Source of the DNA: Sporosarcina ureae
GTDB lineage: Bacteria; Bacillota; Bacilli; Bacillales_A; Planococcaceae
Reading direction: 5' to 3'
NCBI RefSeq assembly: GCF_002101375.1
Contig: NZ_CP015207.1
Location: 1,542,001-1,606,000 of the forward strand
Length of the DNA stretch: 64,000 bases
Within the stretch, counting starts at the first letter, position 1, and each line of letters starts with the position of its first letter. Shown here piece by piece: positions 37,092 to 46,368 of this stretch. The translations under genes and the position numbers were made by a program. The notes beneath the pieces were generated by a model that worked only from the letters and a program-made list of their open reading frames with translations, searched no databases and had not been told where the DNA came from.

Positions 37092-37778
37092 TTATGAACT
37101 AAAAATACGTATTCCAACACGTTCGTGTTGCATTTGTGAAAGCTCGAGTCCTGGTGATACAATACCAAACTCTTCTTGATCTAACTTCATTATTTTGTCT
37201 GTTGTTTGCTGAAGTTGTTGTTGAAAAGTATAAATAATTTTCTGTCCTGCAGTTTGTCCAAGCGGGATAGCCCGTACAGCGTTTTGCACGAGACTAACAA
37301 CCGTCGAGTATAAATAATATAAAATCGTTGTATTCTTTTCTACTTGTAAGTGATGTCCAATCATCGTAAAAACAATAGCGGGATGGCCAAAAGCTTGTTT
37401 ATCACGAATTTTCTGCGTGTAGGTAGATAATACCGGTATTTTGTAAATGGATTCTGCAATATCTAACATCCTATCGCCCATACGCTGTGTACCATCGCGG
37501 GATTCGCGGGCAAGATTCTGCACAGTCAATATGCGATCCAGTTCCCAAATCTTATCAAGTTCATTCATATCCAATGCATCATAAGCGAGTCTAACAGCTA
37601 AGCCGTCTGCATATGCAAGCTGTTCATGCACATAGACATTTAACCACTCAGAAAATGTATTAGCATCGATAACCTTGTCGTTCTGGATATAAGTTTCTAG
37701 CCCGAATGATTGACTAAAAGAGCCTATGGGAAAACTAGAATCGCATAGCTGTAACAAGGATAATGCATGGTTAGTCAT
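37092..37778 (-). CDS. ureF: Urease accessory protein UreF
   Basis: UreF forms the UreD-UreF-UreG activation complex and gates GTP hydrolysis by UreG. The 228-residue all-helical product starts [24 protein letters not shown], the family signature, and ends with the usual [19 protein letters not shown]. The ATG at 37778 overlaps the ureE stop in ATGACTAA, which implies translational coupling; there is little separate ribosome binding site. Confidence 0.95.
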   Translation of the reverse strand: MTNHALSLLQLCDSSFPIGSFSQSFGLETYIQNDKVIDANTFSEWLNVYVHEQLAYADGLAVRLAYDALDMNELDKIWELDRILTVQNLARESRDGTQRMGDRMLDIAESIYKIPVLSTYTQKIRDKQAFGHPAIVFTMIGHHLQVEKNTTILYYLYSTVVSLVQNAVRAIPLGQTAGQKIIYTFQQQLQQTTDKIMKLDQEEFGIVSPGLELSQMQHERVGIRIFSS

Positions 37779-38226
37779 GGCTATGCCCAATATGACGGAA
37801 AGCCTTTGCAACTTTTCGCTCTTCTCTCTTGAATGGAATATCCATTTCTCGCAGCAAATCTTCAACTAAATAATCATATTGCACGAGCATATCTTCATCC
37901 TCAAATTGCGCAGGTAAATGACGATTTCCAAGTTGATGAGCAATCGTTCCCATTTCAAGCATCGTCCGCGGGCTAATAATAATTAAATCATCAGAAAGGA
38001 CATCAACCAAAATAATATTCTTATCATCCATAAACAGAATGTCTCCCGCTTCCAAATCACGCGGGCTATTTAATCGAATACCAATTTCACGTCCATGATC
38101 GGTTTCTACGCGTTGAATTCTCTTCATTAAATGTGCACTTTCTAAGTACACTTTCTCTTTATGACGACTTTCATACTCACTTGGATCTAAATCCCTGACG
38201 TTCATTAAGACTTCTTCTATAATCAT
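37771..38226 (-). CDS. ureE: Urease nickel metallochaperone UreE
   Basis: UreE binds nickel and hands it to the UreDFG complex. The 151-residue product has the N-terminal peptide-binding domain, then the metal-binding domain with [15 protein letters not shown] carrying the conserved nickel His. The C-terminal tail is only RHIGHSHD rather than a long His-rich tail, so few extra nickel ions could be stored. The ATG at 38226 has GAGGTG upstream, ten bases after the ureC stop. Confidence 0.95.
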   Translation of the reverse strand: MIIEEVLMNVRDLDPSEYESRHKEKVYLESAHLMKRIQRVETDHGREIGIRLNSPRDLEAGDILFMDDKNIILVDVLSDDLIIISPRTMLEMGTIAHQLGNRHLPAQFEDEDMLVQYDYLVEDLLREMDIPFKREERKVAKAFRHIGHSHD

Positions 38227-38236
38227 TTTCTTCACC

Positions 38237-39955
38237 TCAGAATAGGAAATAGCGTTGCCCCATTGGCACTTCGTCAACTGGGTCGCATGTTATATGCTTT
38301 CCATCGATTTTTACTTCATACGTTTGTGGATCTACTTCAATATGTGGCGTAGCTGTATTTAACTTCATATCCTTTTTTGTAAGACTCCGTATATTACGGA
38401 CAGGGAGTACCACTTTTTCAAGTCCAAGCTTCTCTTTGATTCCTTGATCATATGCGATCTGCGAAACAAATGTAATGGAACTTTGCGACAGTGCTTTCCC
38501 GAGCGTGGCATACATCGGGCGATAAATCATTGGTTGCGGTGTAGGAATCGTTGCATTCGCATCGCCCATTAAGCTAAAGACCGCCATTCCACTTTTCAAG
38601 ATCATCTCCGGTTTGACTCCAAAGAACTTCGGATCCCACAAGACAAGGTCCGCTATTTTCCCAATTTCAATTGAACCGATATACTCCGATACGCCATGAG
38701 CAATAGCAGGATTGATCGTATATTTAGCGACATAGCGTTTTACCCGATTATTATCCGAATACTCACTGTCACCTTCCATGACCCCAAGTTGCTTTTTCAT
38801 TTTATGAGCTACTTGCCATGTACGAAGTGCAACTTCACCGATACGGCCCATCGCCTGAGAATCGGAGCTTGTCATACTAAAGACACCCAAGTCTTGTAAA
38901 ACATCTTCCGCAGCAATCGTTTCGTTACGGATGCGTGAATCCGCAAATGCAATATCTTCTGGCACGGATGGATTTAAGTTATGGGCAACCATGACCATAT
39001 CCAAATGCTCATCAATCGTATTAATCGTATACGGCAATGTCGGATTGGTAGAAGCCGGCAACACATTCATCATACCTGCAGATTTAATTAAATCGGGAGC
39101 ATGTCCGCCTCCTGCACCTTCCGTATGGTACATATGGATACCACGACCATCAATCGCTTTAATCGTATCTTCAAAAAATCCCGATTCATTTAATGTATCC
39201 GCGTGAAGTGCGACTTGTACATCATATTCATCAGCAATTCGTAATGCATGATCAAGAACGGATGGTGTCGCCCCCCAATCTTCATGGACTTTCAAACCAA
39301 TCGCTCCAGCAATTATTTGTTCCGCTAAGGGAGCTCCCGCAGCCGCATGCCCTTTACCTGTTAAACCAATATTGATTGGTTGTCCATCTAAAGCCTTAAG
39401 CATTGAATGAAGATGCCAAGCACCCGGTGTGGCAGTCGTAGCTCTAGAACCATCTCCTGGTCCAGCTCCACCGCCGATTAATGTGGTTGTCCCAGCCGTA
39501 AGTGCAACATCTACTTGCGCAGGATTAATGAAATGTACGTGCGTATCAATTGCACCAGCCGTAATAATCTTACCTTCTCCCGAAATAATTTCAGTGGAAG
39601 CTCCAATAATAATATCTACTTTGTCTTGAACAAGCGGATTACCTGCTTTACCAATACCTGAAATTTTACCGTCACGAATTGCTAGGTCAGCTTTATATAT
39701 CCCCGTATAGTCAAGAACGATAACATTCGTAATGACTGTATCAGGGACTCGTTCATCTTCTTCGCGCGTAATGAATGGATGTTGCCCCATTCCATCACGA
39801 ATGACTTTCCCACCACCAAACACAACTTCTTCTCCGTATTTAGTAAAATCTTTTTCAATTTGGATGAATAAATTTGTATCTGCTAGTCGAACAGAGTCTC
39901 CAGTTGTCGGCCCGAACATTTGAGCATATTGCTCTCTATCCATTTTAAAACTCAT
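38237..39955 (-). CDS. ureC: Urease alpha (catalytic) subunit UreC
   Basis: The catalytic subunit splits urea to ammonia and carbamate at a di-nickel site. The 572-residue product has the nickel ligands His139 and His141 (DTHVH), carbamylated Lys222 (GLKVHEDWG), His251 (ALHAD), His277 ([11 protein letters not shown]) and Asp365 (SSDSQAMG). The mobile flap reads [22 protein letters not shown]. The catalytic His325 is present, but the flap Cys usual in this position (Cys322 in S. pasteurii) is Ala324. The start overlaps ureB by four bases. Confidence 0.97.
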   Translation of the reverse strand: MSFKMDREQYAQMFGPTTGDSVRLADTNLFIQIEKDFTKYGEEVVFGGGKVIRDGMGQHPFITREEDERVPDTVITNVIVLDYTGIYKADLAIRDGKISGIGKAGNPLVQDKVDIIIGASTEIISGEGKIITAGAIDTHVHFINPAQVDVALTAGTTTLIGGGAGPGDGSRATTATPGAWHLHSMLKALDGQPINIGLTGKGHAAAGAPLAEQIIAGAIGLKVHEDWGATPSVLDHALRIADEYDVQVALHADTLNESGFFEDTIKAIDGRGIHMYHTEGAGGGHAPDLIKSAGMMNVLPASTNPTLPYTINTIDEHLDMVMVAHNLNPSVPEDIAFADSRIRNETIAAEDVLQDLGVFSMTSSDSQAMGRIGEVALRTWQVAHKMKKQLGVMEGDSEYSDNNRVKRYVAKYTINPAIAHGVSEYIGSIEIGKIADLVLWDPKFFGVKPEMILKSGMAVFSLMGDANATIPTPQPMIYRPMYATLGKALSQSSITFVSQIAYDQGIKEKLGLEKVVLPVRNIRSLTKKDMKLNTATPHIEVDPQTYEVKIDGKHITCDPVDEVPMGQRYFLF

Positions 39956-40275
39956 TTCGTATTCCCGCCTTCCAATGGTCCGTCTACTTTATTATGAAAT
40001 CCGTAAACTTCTCTTTCTCCAGCATAGTCAATTAGCTGCACTTCTTTTTCATCACCCGGTTCAAAACGAACAGCAGCACCTGCCGGTATATTGAGGCGTT
40101 TACCGTACGTCACTTCCCGATCAAAATTCAGGGCAAGATTTACTTCATAGAAATGGTAATGAGAACCGACTTGGATGGGTCTGTCACCATGATTAATAAC
40201 TTGTACATGTATACTTTCTGCGCCTTCATTACAGATGATCGGTTCATCTTTTAAAATATATTCGCCTGGTATCAT
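39952..40275 (-). CDS. ureB: Urease beta subunit UreB
   Basis: A 107-residue structural subunit of the UreABC heterotrimer. It starts [13 protein letters not shown] and has [19 protein letters not shown] and [13 protein letters not shown], all typical of the family. A GGGGAG-type site precedes the ATG. It lies 30 bases after ureA and overlaps ureC at ATGA. Separate ureA and ureB genes are the usual bacterial pattern. Confidence 0.97.
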   Translation of the reverse strand: MIPGEYILKDEPIICNEGAESIHVQVINHGDRPIQVGSHYHFYEVNLALNFDREVTYGKRLNIPAGAAVRFEPGDEKEVQLIDYAGEREVYGFHNKVDGPLEGGNTK

Positions 40276-40305
40276 CGTTGTCTCCCCTTTCTTTTTATAA
40301 ACAAT

Positions 40306-40608
40306 CTATCTTATCGGATTATGCACTGTGACCAACTTCGTCCCATCCGGGAATGTTGCCTCAACTTGGATATCATCGATCATTTCTGGAATACCATCCA
40401 TTACATCTTCACGGGATAAAATTGTCGCGCCATAAGCCATAAGTTCTGCTACTGTTTTACCATCTCTGGCACCTTCCATCACTTCATATGTAATAAGAGC
40501 CATTGCTTCTGGATGATTCAATTTAAGCCCTCGTTCCCTTCGTCTTCTGGCAACGTCTGCAGCAACAACAATCATTAATTTATCAATTTCGCGCGGTAGT
40601 AATCGCAT
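40306..40608 (-). CDS. ureA: Urease gamma subunit UreA
   Basis: A 100-residue gamma subunit, the first gene of ureABCEFGD. It starts [16 protein letters not shown] and has [19 protein letters not shown], the near-invariant [15 protein letters not shown] and [20 protein letters not shown]-type ending. The site TAGGAGG lies eight bases before the ATG. No nickel or urea transporter gene is found in the operon. Confidence 0.97.
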   Translation of the reverse strand: MRLLPREIDKLMIVVAADVARRRRERGLKLNHPEAMALITYEVMEGARDGKTVAELMAYGATILSREDVMDGIPEMIDDIQVEATFPDGTKLVTVHNPIR

Positions 40609-41366
40609 TGTTCAACCTCCTAAAATAATATATTGCAGTAAACTTTTATCTCCAAATAAATTAAAACTGTTGAATATTCTATAAAGTGTAAAAAATTATG
40701 TCAGCCTACTTTACTCTTTCAATCGTTCCACACATTTTTATTCATTCATACAGTTCAATTGGACTAAAACGAGTATGAATAGAAAAATACAACTTGTCAC
40801 AGTTTACCCAAATGCAAGTTAGCATAAACGTCACCTGTATAACACTTTTCTGACAAATGATTATTGTTATTTGAAGAAATGGTTTCTTTCTAGTTAGCTC
40901 TAATTTCGTATCATATAAATTAGTAACGAGATGTTTATTAAATGGTCTAGTCGCAGTTGAATCGTTAATGACTCATTACATCAGGGGGTGATCCGTGAGT
41001 CTCTCAAATATCTTGAACAACTGGATATGAAGGGTGGTCTACTTTCCTTATCACAAAGTTTTAGAAAGTAATTTGGAGTTACTGCTACTAATTTATTGTA
41101 CAGTTTCTCGGTGAAGATTCAAGTGTTCCCGCTTACGAAAGGAGCTGACAAGTTATCTACTTACAAAAGTACAACTAAAACAGATTTTATTGCAGTTAAA
41201 ATGCTTAAATCACATCTCGTCATATAGTCATTTGGTATAAAGAAATTCACATATGATAAGTGATGCGAAGTATGATAAATTAGCAAACCGATACCCATAG
41301 AGCTTGCAGGGTTTACTGCACAACTAGTAGTAAATTTTCATCCCTAAATACAGAATACAGGACGTA
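40609..41366. other. About 760-base region without a recognisable gene
   Basis: Apart from the urease promoter at its left end the region is A/T-rich, with stops in all frames. A plus-strand micro-frame of 11 codons (GTG at about 40994, after AGGGGGTGATCC) has a good ribosome binding site but no recognisable product. A further AAAGGAG at about 41139 precedes no start codon. It may hold decayed genes or a small RNA; I cannot support any. Confidence 0.4.
40676..40715 (-). promoter_or_regulatory. Candidate urease promoter with an overlapping TnrA/GlnR-like box
   Basis: On the minus strand CTGACA, exactly 17 bases, then TAGAAT lies about 70 bases before ureA; each box has one mismatch to the SigA consensus. 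A TGTNA-N7-TNACA-like sequence (TGTCA-N7-TTACT on the plus strand, 40699-40715, last base mismatched) overlaps the -35 box. Nitrogen control is therefore plausible but not shown. Confidence 0.4.
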
Positions 41367-41406
41367 AAAAAGCCCTTCTCATAAAATAATGAGAAGAGCT
41401 TTTGAA
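41365..41406 (-). terminator. Terminator after rpsI
   Basis: AAAAGCTCTTCTCATTA and TAATGAGAAG-type sequence (with one G-T pair) form a long stem, and the minus strand continues GGGCTTTTTTACG. It ends the rplM-rpsI transcript. Confidence 0.85.
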
Positions 41407-41414
41407 AAAACAAA

Positions 41415-41807
41415 TTAACGTTTTGAGAACTGAGGTGCACGACGAGCGCCGCGAAGACCTGGTTTCTTACGTTCCTTCATACGTGGGTCACGTGTTAGGA
41501 ATCCTGCTGATTTAAGTGCTGCACGGAAATCAGGATCTACAGTAAGCAATGCACGAGCAACGCCGTGACGGATTGCGCCTGCTTGACCTGTGTAACCTCC
41601 ACCGTTAACGTTAACGTGGATATCATAGCTTCCAAGTGTTTCCGTTGTAACTAGTGGTTGTTTAATGATTTCACGAAGTGTTTCGAATGGTACGTAGTCC
41701 TCTACGTCACGATTATTGACGACAATTTTGCCTTCGCCAGGAATTAGACGTACACGAGCTACTGAACTTTTACGACGGCCAGTGCCGATATATTGTACTT
41801 GTGCCAA
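41415..41807 (-). CDS. rpsI: 30S ribosomal protein S9
   Basis: A 130-residue S9 with [16 protein letters not shown] at the start, [22 protein letters not shown] in the middle and the basic C-terminal tail ending FSKR that reaches the P-site tRNA. It lies 19 bases after rplM and has the usual short-operon terminator downstream. Confidence 0.98.
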   Translation of the reverse strand: MAQVQYIGTGRRKSSVARVRLIPGEGKIVVNNRDVEDYVPFETLREIIKQPLVTTETLGSYDIHVNVNGGGYTGQAGAIRHGVARALLTVDPDFRAALKSAGFLTRDPRMKERKKPGLRGARRAPQFSKR

Positions 41808-41826
41808 GTGGGTTTCCTCCTCTTAA

Positions 41827-42264
41827 TTAACCGCGAAGCTCGAAAGCTTCTGGTTTTTGTGCGATATGCTGATGCTCTGGACCAGCGTATACATGTAATT
41901 TCTTAATTGTTTGACGACCTAGAGGACCGTTTGGAAGCATTCCTTTAATCGCAAGTTCAAGCATTTTTACAGGGTAGTTAGTACGCATCTCAAGAGCAGT
42001 ACGTGACTTAAGGCTACCTGTGTAACCAGAGTGACGGTGGTATAATTTATCTTTCAATTTATTACCTGTCAAATGGATTTTTTCAGCGTTGATGATGATG
42101 ACGTGATCACCTGTATCAACATGTGGTGTAAACGTCGGTTTATGTTTACCGCGTAAAAGAGTTGCAACTTCTGAAGCAAGACGACCAAGCGTTTGTCCTT
42201 CAGCGTCGACAACTAGCCATTTACGTTCGACTTCGTGACCTTTAGCCATGAATGTTGTGCGCAT
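41827..42264 (-). CDS. rplM: 50S ribosomal protein L13
   Basis: A 145-residue L13, an early-assembly protein of the 50S subunit. Family features are [35 protein letters not shown] and [21 protein letters not shown]. The N-terminal MRTTFMAKG matches Bacillus L13, so the first ATG (after TAGGAGG) is kept. Confidence 0.98.
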   Translation of the reverse strand: MRTTFMAKGHEVERKWLVVDAEGQTLGRLASEVATLLRGKHKPTFTPHVDTGDHVIIINAEKIHLTGNKLKDKLYHRHSGYTGSLKSRTALEMRTNYPVKMLELAIKGMLPNGPLGRQTIKKLHVYAGPEHQHIAQKPEAFELRG

Positions 42265-42289
42265 ATTGTATTTCCTCCTAAAATATCAA

Positions 42290-42400
42290 ATCTGTTCCCT
42301 TGTTTTCTCTATCCCTAAACACAAATAAACTTCCGGGGCTTGTTTGTGGGGTTATTGAAATACCATTTATCATGTTACCCTTTATTGTCAATAAAGTCAA
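42290..42400 (-). promoter_or_regulatory. Putative L13 leader RNA with promoter
   Basis: A promoter TTGACT, 17 bases, TAACAT lies at 42400-42372 on the minus strand. The leader then has AACCCCACAAAC, an AAGCCCCGGAAG-type internal segment and GTTTATTTGTGTTTAGGG, which can pair into a long stem like the L13 autoregulatory leader of Bacilli. The family match is from memory of its shape, not from a covariance search. Confidence 0.45.
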
Positions 42401-42438
42401 GCGTTTTTATGAATACACCAGGATTAGTTGCCATGAGT

Positions 42439-43176
42439 TCAATAAGTAACTTCTAGTAAGTACAAACCGTGTGCTGCCGCTGTCTTCCCTGCTCTTTGAC
42501 GATCTTTCGCCTCGAGAATTTTCTGGATATCTTCTGGCTCGTCCCAACCAATACCGACCGCCAGCAAAGCACCCGCAATCGTCCGGACCATATTGTAAAG
42601 AAATCCATCACCTTCCACTTCAAGAATCAGTTCATCTTGATGACGTTCAAGTGTTAGTTTTCGGATCGTACGGACTTTATTCGAAGTAGCAGTCTTCGCC
42701 GAACAGAAACTTGTGAAATCATGTGTGCCGATTAAATAGGCAGCACCTGCATTCATTCGTTCTACATCTGGATTCCATCTACCTAAATGGACAGCAAAAT
42801 TACGTTCGAATGGACTTTGTAATTCTCCATAGGACCATTTATATCGATACGTTTTACCTTTTGCACCGTAACGCGCATGGAATTCTTCAGACACCTGTTC
42901 AATCGCAGTTATGCGTACGTCTTTAGGTAGAAGCACATTTAATGCCATCAGCCATCGATCACCTAAATCAAGAGGTGTGTCAAAATGGATAACCTGACCT
43001 AACGCATGAACACCAGCATCGGTTCGTCCGCTTGCTACTGCGTGTGATGTAGAATCTTTATGCAATTTAACAAGTGCCTTATCGATCTCTGCTTGAACTG
43101 TCCGCATGCCTGGCTGAGATTGATAGCCAGCAAAGTTCGTACCGTCATACGAAACAGTCGCTTTCATTCGTTTCAA
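42439..43176 (-). CDS. truA: tRNA pseudouridine38-40 synthase TruA
   Basis: TruA makes pseudouridine at positions 38-40 of the tRNA anticodon arm. The 245-residue product has the catalytic Asp in SGRTDAGVHALGQ, GKTYRYKW, FERNFA and GFLYNMVRTIAG. The TTG at 43176 is chosen because AAGGA lies ten bases upstream; the next ATG at 43167 is 19 bases away. It starts five bases after ecfT, so the two are coupled. Confidence 0.94.
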   Translation of the reverse strand: MKRMKATVSYDGTNFAGYQSQPGMRTVQAEIDKALVKLHKDSTSHAVASGRTDAGVHALGQVIHFDTPLDLGDRWLMALNVLLPKDVRITAIEQVSEEFHARYGAKGKTYRYKWSYGELQSPFERNFAVHLGRWNPDVERMNAGAAYLIGTHDFTSFCSAKTATSNKVRTIRKLTLERHQDELILEVEGDGFLYNMVRTIAGALLAVGIGWDEPEDIQKILEAKDRQRAGKTAAAHGLYLLEVTY

Positions 43177-43181
43177 TTTAT

Positions 43182-43979
43182 TCACTTCCTTACCCATAGC
43201 AATACACCTACTAATAGCACAAAAGCGATTAGGACAGCAGTATCCCTCATATGCCAAGACAGCTGACGGAACCTTGTGCGACCTTCCCCACCACGGTAAC
43301 CACGCACTTCCATTGCAATTGCCAAATCTTCTGCACGCTTAAATGCACTAACAAATAGCGGTACAAGCAAAGGAATGACTGCCTGTATCCGTTCTTTGAT
43401 GGAACCGGTACTTAAATCAGATCCTCTTGCTAGTTGTGCCTTTAATATTTTATCTGTTTCGTCCATAAGAGTTGGAATGAAACGTAGAGAAATGGACATC
43501 ATCAACGCTAATTCATGTACGGGCAATTTCAGCTTTTTAAACGGATTGAGTAGTGTTTCCAATCCATCCGTAATTGAGATCGGTGAAGTGGTTAACGTCA
43601 ATACTGTCGTAATCAAAACAAGGACCAAAAATCGGATAGATATGAATATACCCATTCGCAATCCTTCTTCATAAATTTTAATAAACTTCCATTCAAATAT
43701 AATGGGTCCTTCGCGTGTGAAGAAAATATGTAATAAAAGAGTAAAAATGATTAAAAAGATGACCGGTTTCAACCCGTTGATTAGAAAATATGGTCTGATT
43801 CTAGCAAGTGCAATGACAAACGCCGTGAAACCAAGCAAAATGGCATAAGACACTACGTTATTTGCCAAGAACACTGCTACTACAAACAGAAAGACAAAGA
43901 GTAATTTGGAACGCGGATCCATACGATGCACAATAGATGTACCGGGAATAAAACGGCCAATAATCATTTTTTCTAACAT
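43182..43979 (-). CDS. ecfT: ECF transporter transmembrane component EcfT
   Basis: EcfT is the shared membrane component that couples the EcfA1-EcfA2 ATPases to substrate-binding S components for vitamins and metals. The 265-residue product has several hydrophobic segments and both coupling motifs, QLARGSD and MEVRGYRGG, in its cytoplasmic helices. No S component is encoded nearby, so this is a group II shared module. The start overlaps ecfA2 by seven bases. Confidence 0.95.
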   Translation of the reverse strand: MLEKMIIGRFIPGTSIVHRMDPRSKLLFVFLFVVAVFLANNVVSYAILLGFTAFVIALARIRPYFLINGLKPVIFLIIFTLLLHIFFTREGPIIFEWKFIKIYEEGLRMGIFISIRFLVLVLITTVLTLTTSPISITDGLETLLNPFKKLKLPVHELALMMSISLRFIPTLMDETDKILKAQLARGSDLSTGSIKERIQAVIPLLVPLFVSAFKRAEDLAIAMEVRGYRGGEGRTRFRQLSWHMRDTAVLIAFVLLVGVLLWVRK

Positions 43980-44848
43980 GGCCGCTCCCCTTTTCTTGCA
44001 ATGGCTTTTGCTAGTTCTTGCGCCAATACTTCTTCCGTAAGTGCAATACGATCAAAACGCTGTCCACTCATCCTTTCTACTTCACGTTGAAAACGCACAG
44101 AACGCGGGACGCTGAGTCGAAATGAATGGAGTTCCTCTTCCAGACTATATATATCTTCAGGCGTCCCTTCCATCACGGCTGTCCCCTCATGCATCACCAG
44201 AATCCGATCACTGTAGCGTGCGGCGTCTTCCATACTATGTGTAACGAGGATAGTCGTTAAACTCTCTGTCTTATGCAAATGATGGAACAACTCCATAATT
44301 TCTTTACGACCTTTAGGGTCTAGCCCTGCTGTCGGCTCGTCAAGGACTAAGACAGACGGTTTGAACGCAAGGACACCTGCAATGGCAACACGCCGCATTT
44401 GACCTCCTGATAGCTCAAAAGGAGACTTTTGCAACACATCTTCAGGCAGACCTAAAAGCTTTACTAGTTCATGTGCGCGAGACCTTGCTACCTCTTTCGG
44501 CACACCAAAATTGATAGGACCGAACATAATATCTTTTTCAACTGTCTCTTCAAATAACTGATGTTCAGGAAACTGAAACACAATCCCTACTTGGTGTCGA
44601 ACTTCTTTCATCTGCTTACCTTTAGTCTGTGCAGTAATCATCGTGTCACCTATTTTGACAATACCCTCAGACGGCTTTAGCAAACCATTCAAATGAAGCA
44701 ATAATGTCGATTTCCCTGATCCTGTATGACCAATGATTGACGTATAAGAACCTGAAGGGATTGTAGCTGTCACGTCCTGCAAGGCACGTTTCTCAAACGG
44801 TGAATCTTTAGCGTATAAGTAGCCTACTTGCTGAAGTGAAATGTCCAC
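43973..44848 (-). CDS. ecfA2: ECF transporter ATPase EcfA2
   Basis: A 291-residue ABC ATPase with Walker A GHTGSGKST, Q-loop VFQFPEHQLFEET, signature LSGGQMRRVAIAG, Walker B VLVLDEPTAGLDP and the H-loop VTHSMEDAARY. It pairs with EcfA1 under EcfT. It overlaps the end of ecfA1 by 25 bases. Confidence 0.96.
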   Translation of the reverse strand: MDISLQQVGYLYAKDSPFEKRALQDVTATIPSGSYTSIIGHTGSGKSTLLLHLNGLLKPSEGIVKIGDTMITAQTKGKQMKEVRHQVGIVFQFPEHQLFEETVEKDIMFGPINFGVPKEVARSRAHELVKLLGLPEDVLQKSPFELSGGQMRRVAIAGVLAFKPSVLVLDEPTAGLDPKGRKEIMELFHHLHKTESLTTILVTHSMEDAARYSDRILVMHEGTAVMEGTPEDIYSLEEELHSFRLSVPRSVRFQREVERMSGQRFDRIALTEEVLAQELAKAIARKGERPC

Positions 44849-45681
44849 AATTCATTCACCAACTCTTCTTCTGTCATATGATTGCTTTCCAACTCTACGC
44901 CAGCTATTTTTAATAACTCAGAAACACGTAAAGCAAACGGCAGATCGAGTCCAACCTGTTCAAGTTCAGTACCTTGTTGAAAGATTTCCTGCGGTGTACC
45001 TACCATCAAGACTTGTCCTTCATTCATAACCAATATACGATCTGCCAATAACACTTCTTCCAAGTCATGCGTAATGGATAACACAGTCAGTCCGATTTCA
45101 GACCGTAATTTCTTGACGATCTCGATTACTTCTTCACGTCCTTGGGGATCCAACATGGAAGTGGCTTCATCTAGAATAAGCAGTTCAGGATGCAAAGCTA
45201 ATGCACCTGCAATCGCCACACGCTGCTTCTGCCCACCTGAGAGATGATGCGGCTCATGATTGATGTATTCTGTCATCTTCACCTGCTCCAGAGCCTCATG
45301 AACACGTTTTACCATCATGTCGTGTGGTACGCCATTGTTTTCAAGTGCAAATGCTACATCATCCTGCACCGTTGAACCGACAAACTGGTTATCAGGGTTC
45401 TGAAAGACAATGCCCATACGGGAACGTGTCTCCCAAAGATTTTCTTCTGATAGTCGTTCAGAAAAGAGATGTACTTCACCTGACGAAGGAAACATCAAGC
45501 CAATCAATAGCTTGGCTAACGTCGACTTACCAGAACCGTTATGTCCTACAACTGCCAGCCATTCTCCTTCATACAAAGTGAAAGATATATCATGTAATGC
45601 TTTAGTTGACATAAGCGAAGATTCCTCTTCTTCAATCTCGTAAGAAAAGTCAACGTGGTGCATCGACGCTATTTCCTTCAT
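44824..45681 (-). CDS. ecfA1: ECF transporter ATPase EcfA1
   Basis: A 285-residue ABC ATPase with Walker A GHNGSGKST, Q-loop VFQNPDNQFVGST, signature LSGGQKQRVAIAG, Walker B LILDEATSMLDP and H-loop ITHDLEEVLLAD. Its N-terminus carries an acidic EIEEEESS insert. It is the first gene of ecfA1-ecfA2-ecfT-truA and lies downstream of a structured RNA and terminator-like element. Confidence 0.96.
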   Translation of the reverse strand: MKEIASMHHVDFSYEIEEEESSLMSTKALHDISFTLYEGEWLAVVGHNGSGKSTLAKLLIGLMFPSSGEVHLFSERLSEENLWETRSRMGIVFQNPDNQFVGSTVQDDVAFALENNGVPHDMMVKRVHEALEQVKMTEYINHEPHHLSGGQKQRVAIAGALALHPELLILDEATSMLDPQGREEVIEIVKKLRSEIGLTVLSITHDLEEVLLADRILVMNEGQVLMVGTPQEIFQQGTELEQVGLDLPFALRVSELLKIAGVELESNHMTEEELVNELWTFHFSK

Positions 45682-45744
45682 CTGGATTCCTCCTCTTAGA
45701 TGTTGTTATGAATCACTATAATTCTTATGTACTCCATTATTCTT

Positions 45745-45840
45745 ATGTATAAAAAAAAAGCGCGTACCTCATCTAAGGAATGCGCCTTTGAAAACGAAAA
45801 TGCCGGGTGCTCATGCCGACATCTCAGATGAGGTACGTAG
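45745..45840 (-). ncRNA. Structured leader/attenuator-like RNA upstream of ecfA1
   Basis: A 12-bp perfect stem (CGTACCTCATCT/AGATGAGGTACG at 45826-45837 and 45763-45774) encloses a 51-base loop. Inside it is a second hairpin (ATGTCGG/CCGGCAT, one G-T pair). On the minus strand the outer stem leads through CGC into nine T residues. A GCGC pair overlapping the stem's 3' half could form an alternative short hairpin. It may be a terminator with a large loop or a regulatory leader; I do not recognise a known RNA family. Confidence 0.5.
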
Positions 45841-45911
45841 AGCTAGACCAGTCGATTACTCGCGGATCATAACACTCAGCTTTTATGTCGTATAAATCTC
45901 GTACTTGTAAT

Positions 45912-45948
45912 AAAAGGGTGTGCTGTGCGTGACAGACACACCCTCGAA
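45912..45948 (-). terminator. Terminator after rplQ
   Basis: On the minus strand GGGTGTG pairs with CACACCC around a 15-base loop, then CTTTTATTAC follows, about ten bases after the rplQ stop. Confidence 0.75.
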
Positions 45949-45957
45949 GTGTTGGAA

Positions 45958-46338
45958 TTACACCAGTTCGATAATAACTACTGGTGCGCCATCGCCACGG
46001 CGAGGTCCCATTTTCATTATACGTGTATAACCGCCTTGGCGATCTGCATAACGTGGTGCTACTGTATCAAAAAGTTTTTGAAGTGCAAACACTGTTGCTT
46101 CTTCGCCTTCTGCGTTTTCAACAGTCACCTTTTCACGACGAATATATTCAGCCGCTTGACGACGTGCATGAAGATCTCCACGTTTTCCAAGAGTGATCAT
46201 CTTTTCAACTACTTTACGTAATTCTTTCGCACGTGTTTCAGTTGTCTGGATGCGCTCGTGAATAATAAGATCTGTCGTTAAGTCGCGAAGCATTGCTTTA
46301 CGTTGTGAACTTGTGCGTCCAAGTTTTCTGTATCCCAT
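45958..46338 (-). CDS. rplQ: 50S ribosomal protein L17
   Basis: A 126-residue L17 starting [20 protein letters not shown], with [15 protein letters not shown] and the ending [12 protein letters not shown]. It is the last gene of the alpha operon, 30 bases after rpoA. Confidence 0.98.
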   Translation of the reverse strand: MGYRKLGRTSSQRKAMLRDLTTDLIIHERIQTTETRAKELRKVVEKMITLGKRGDLHARRQAAEYIRREKVTVENAEGEEATVFALQKLFDTVAPRYADRQGGYTRIMKMGPRRGDGAPVVIIELV

Positions 46339-46368
46339 TTGAAGTTACCCTCCTTCAATATATGTCAG

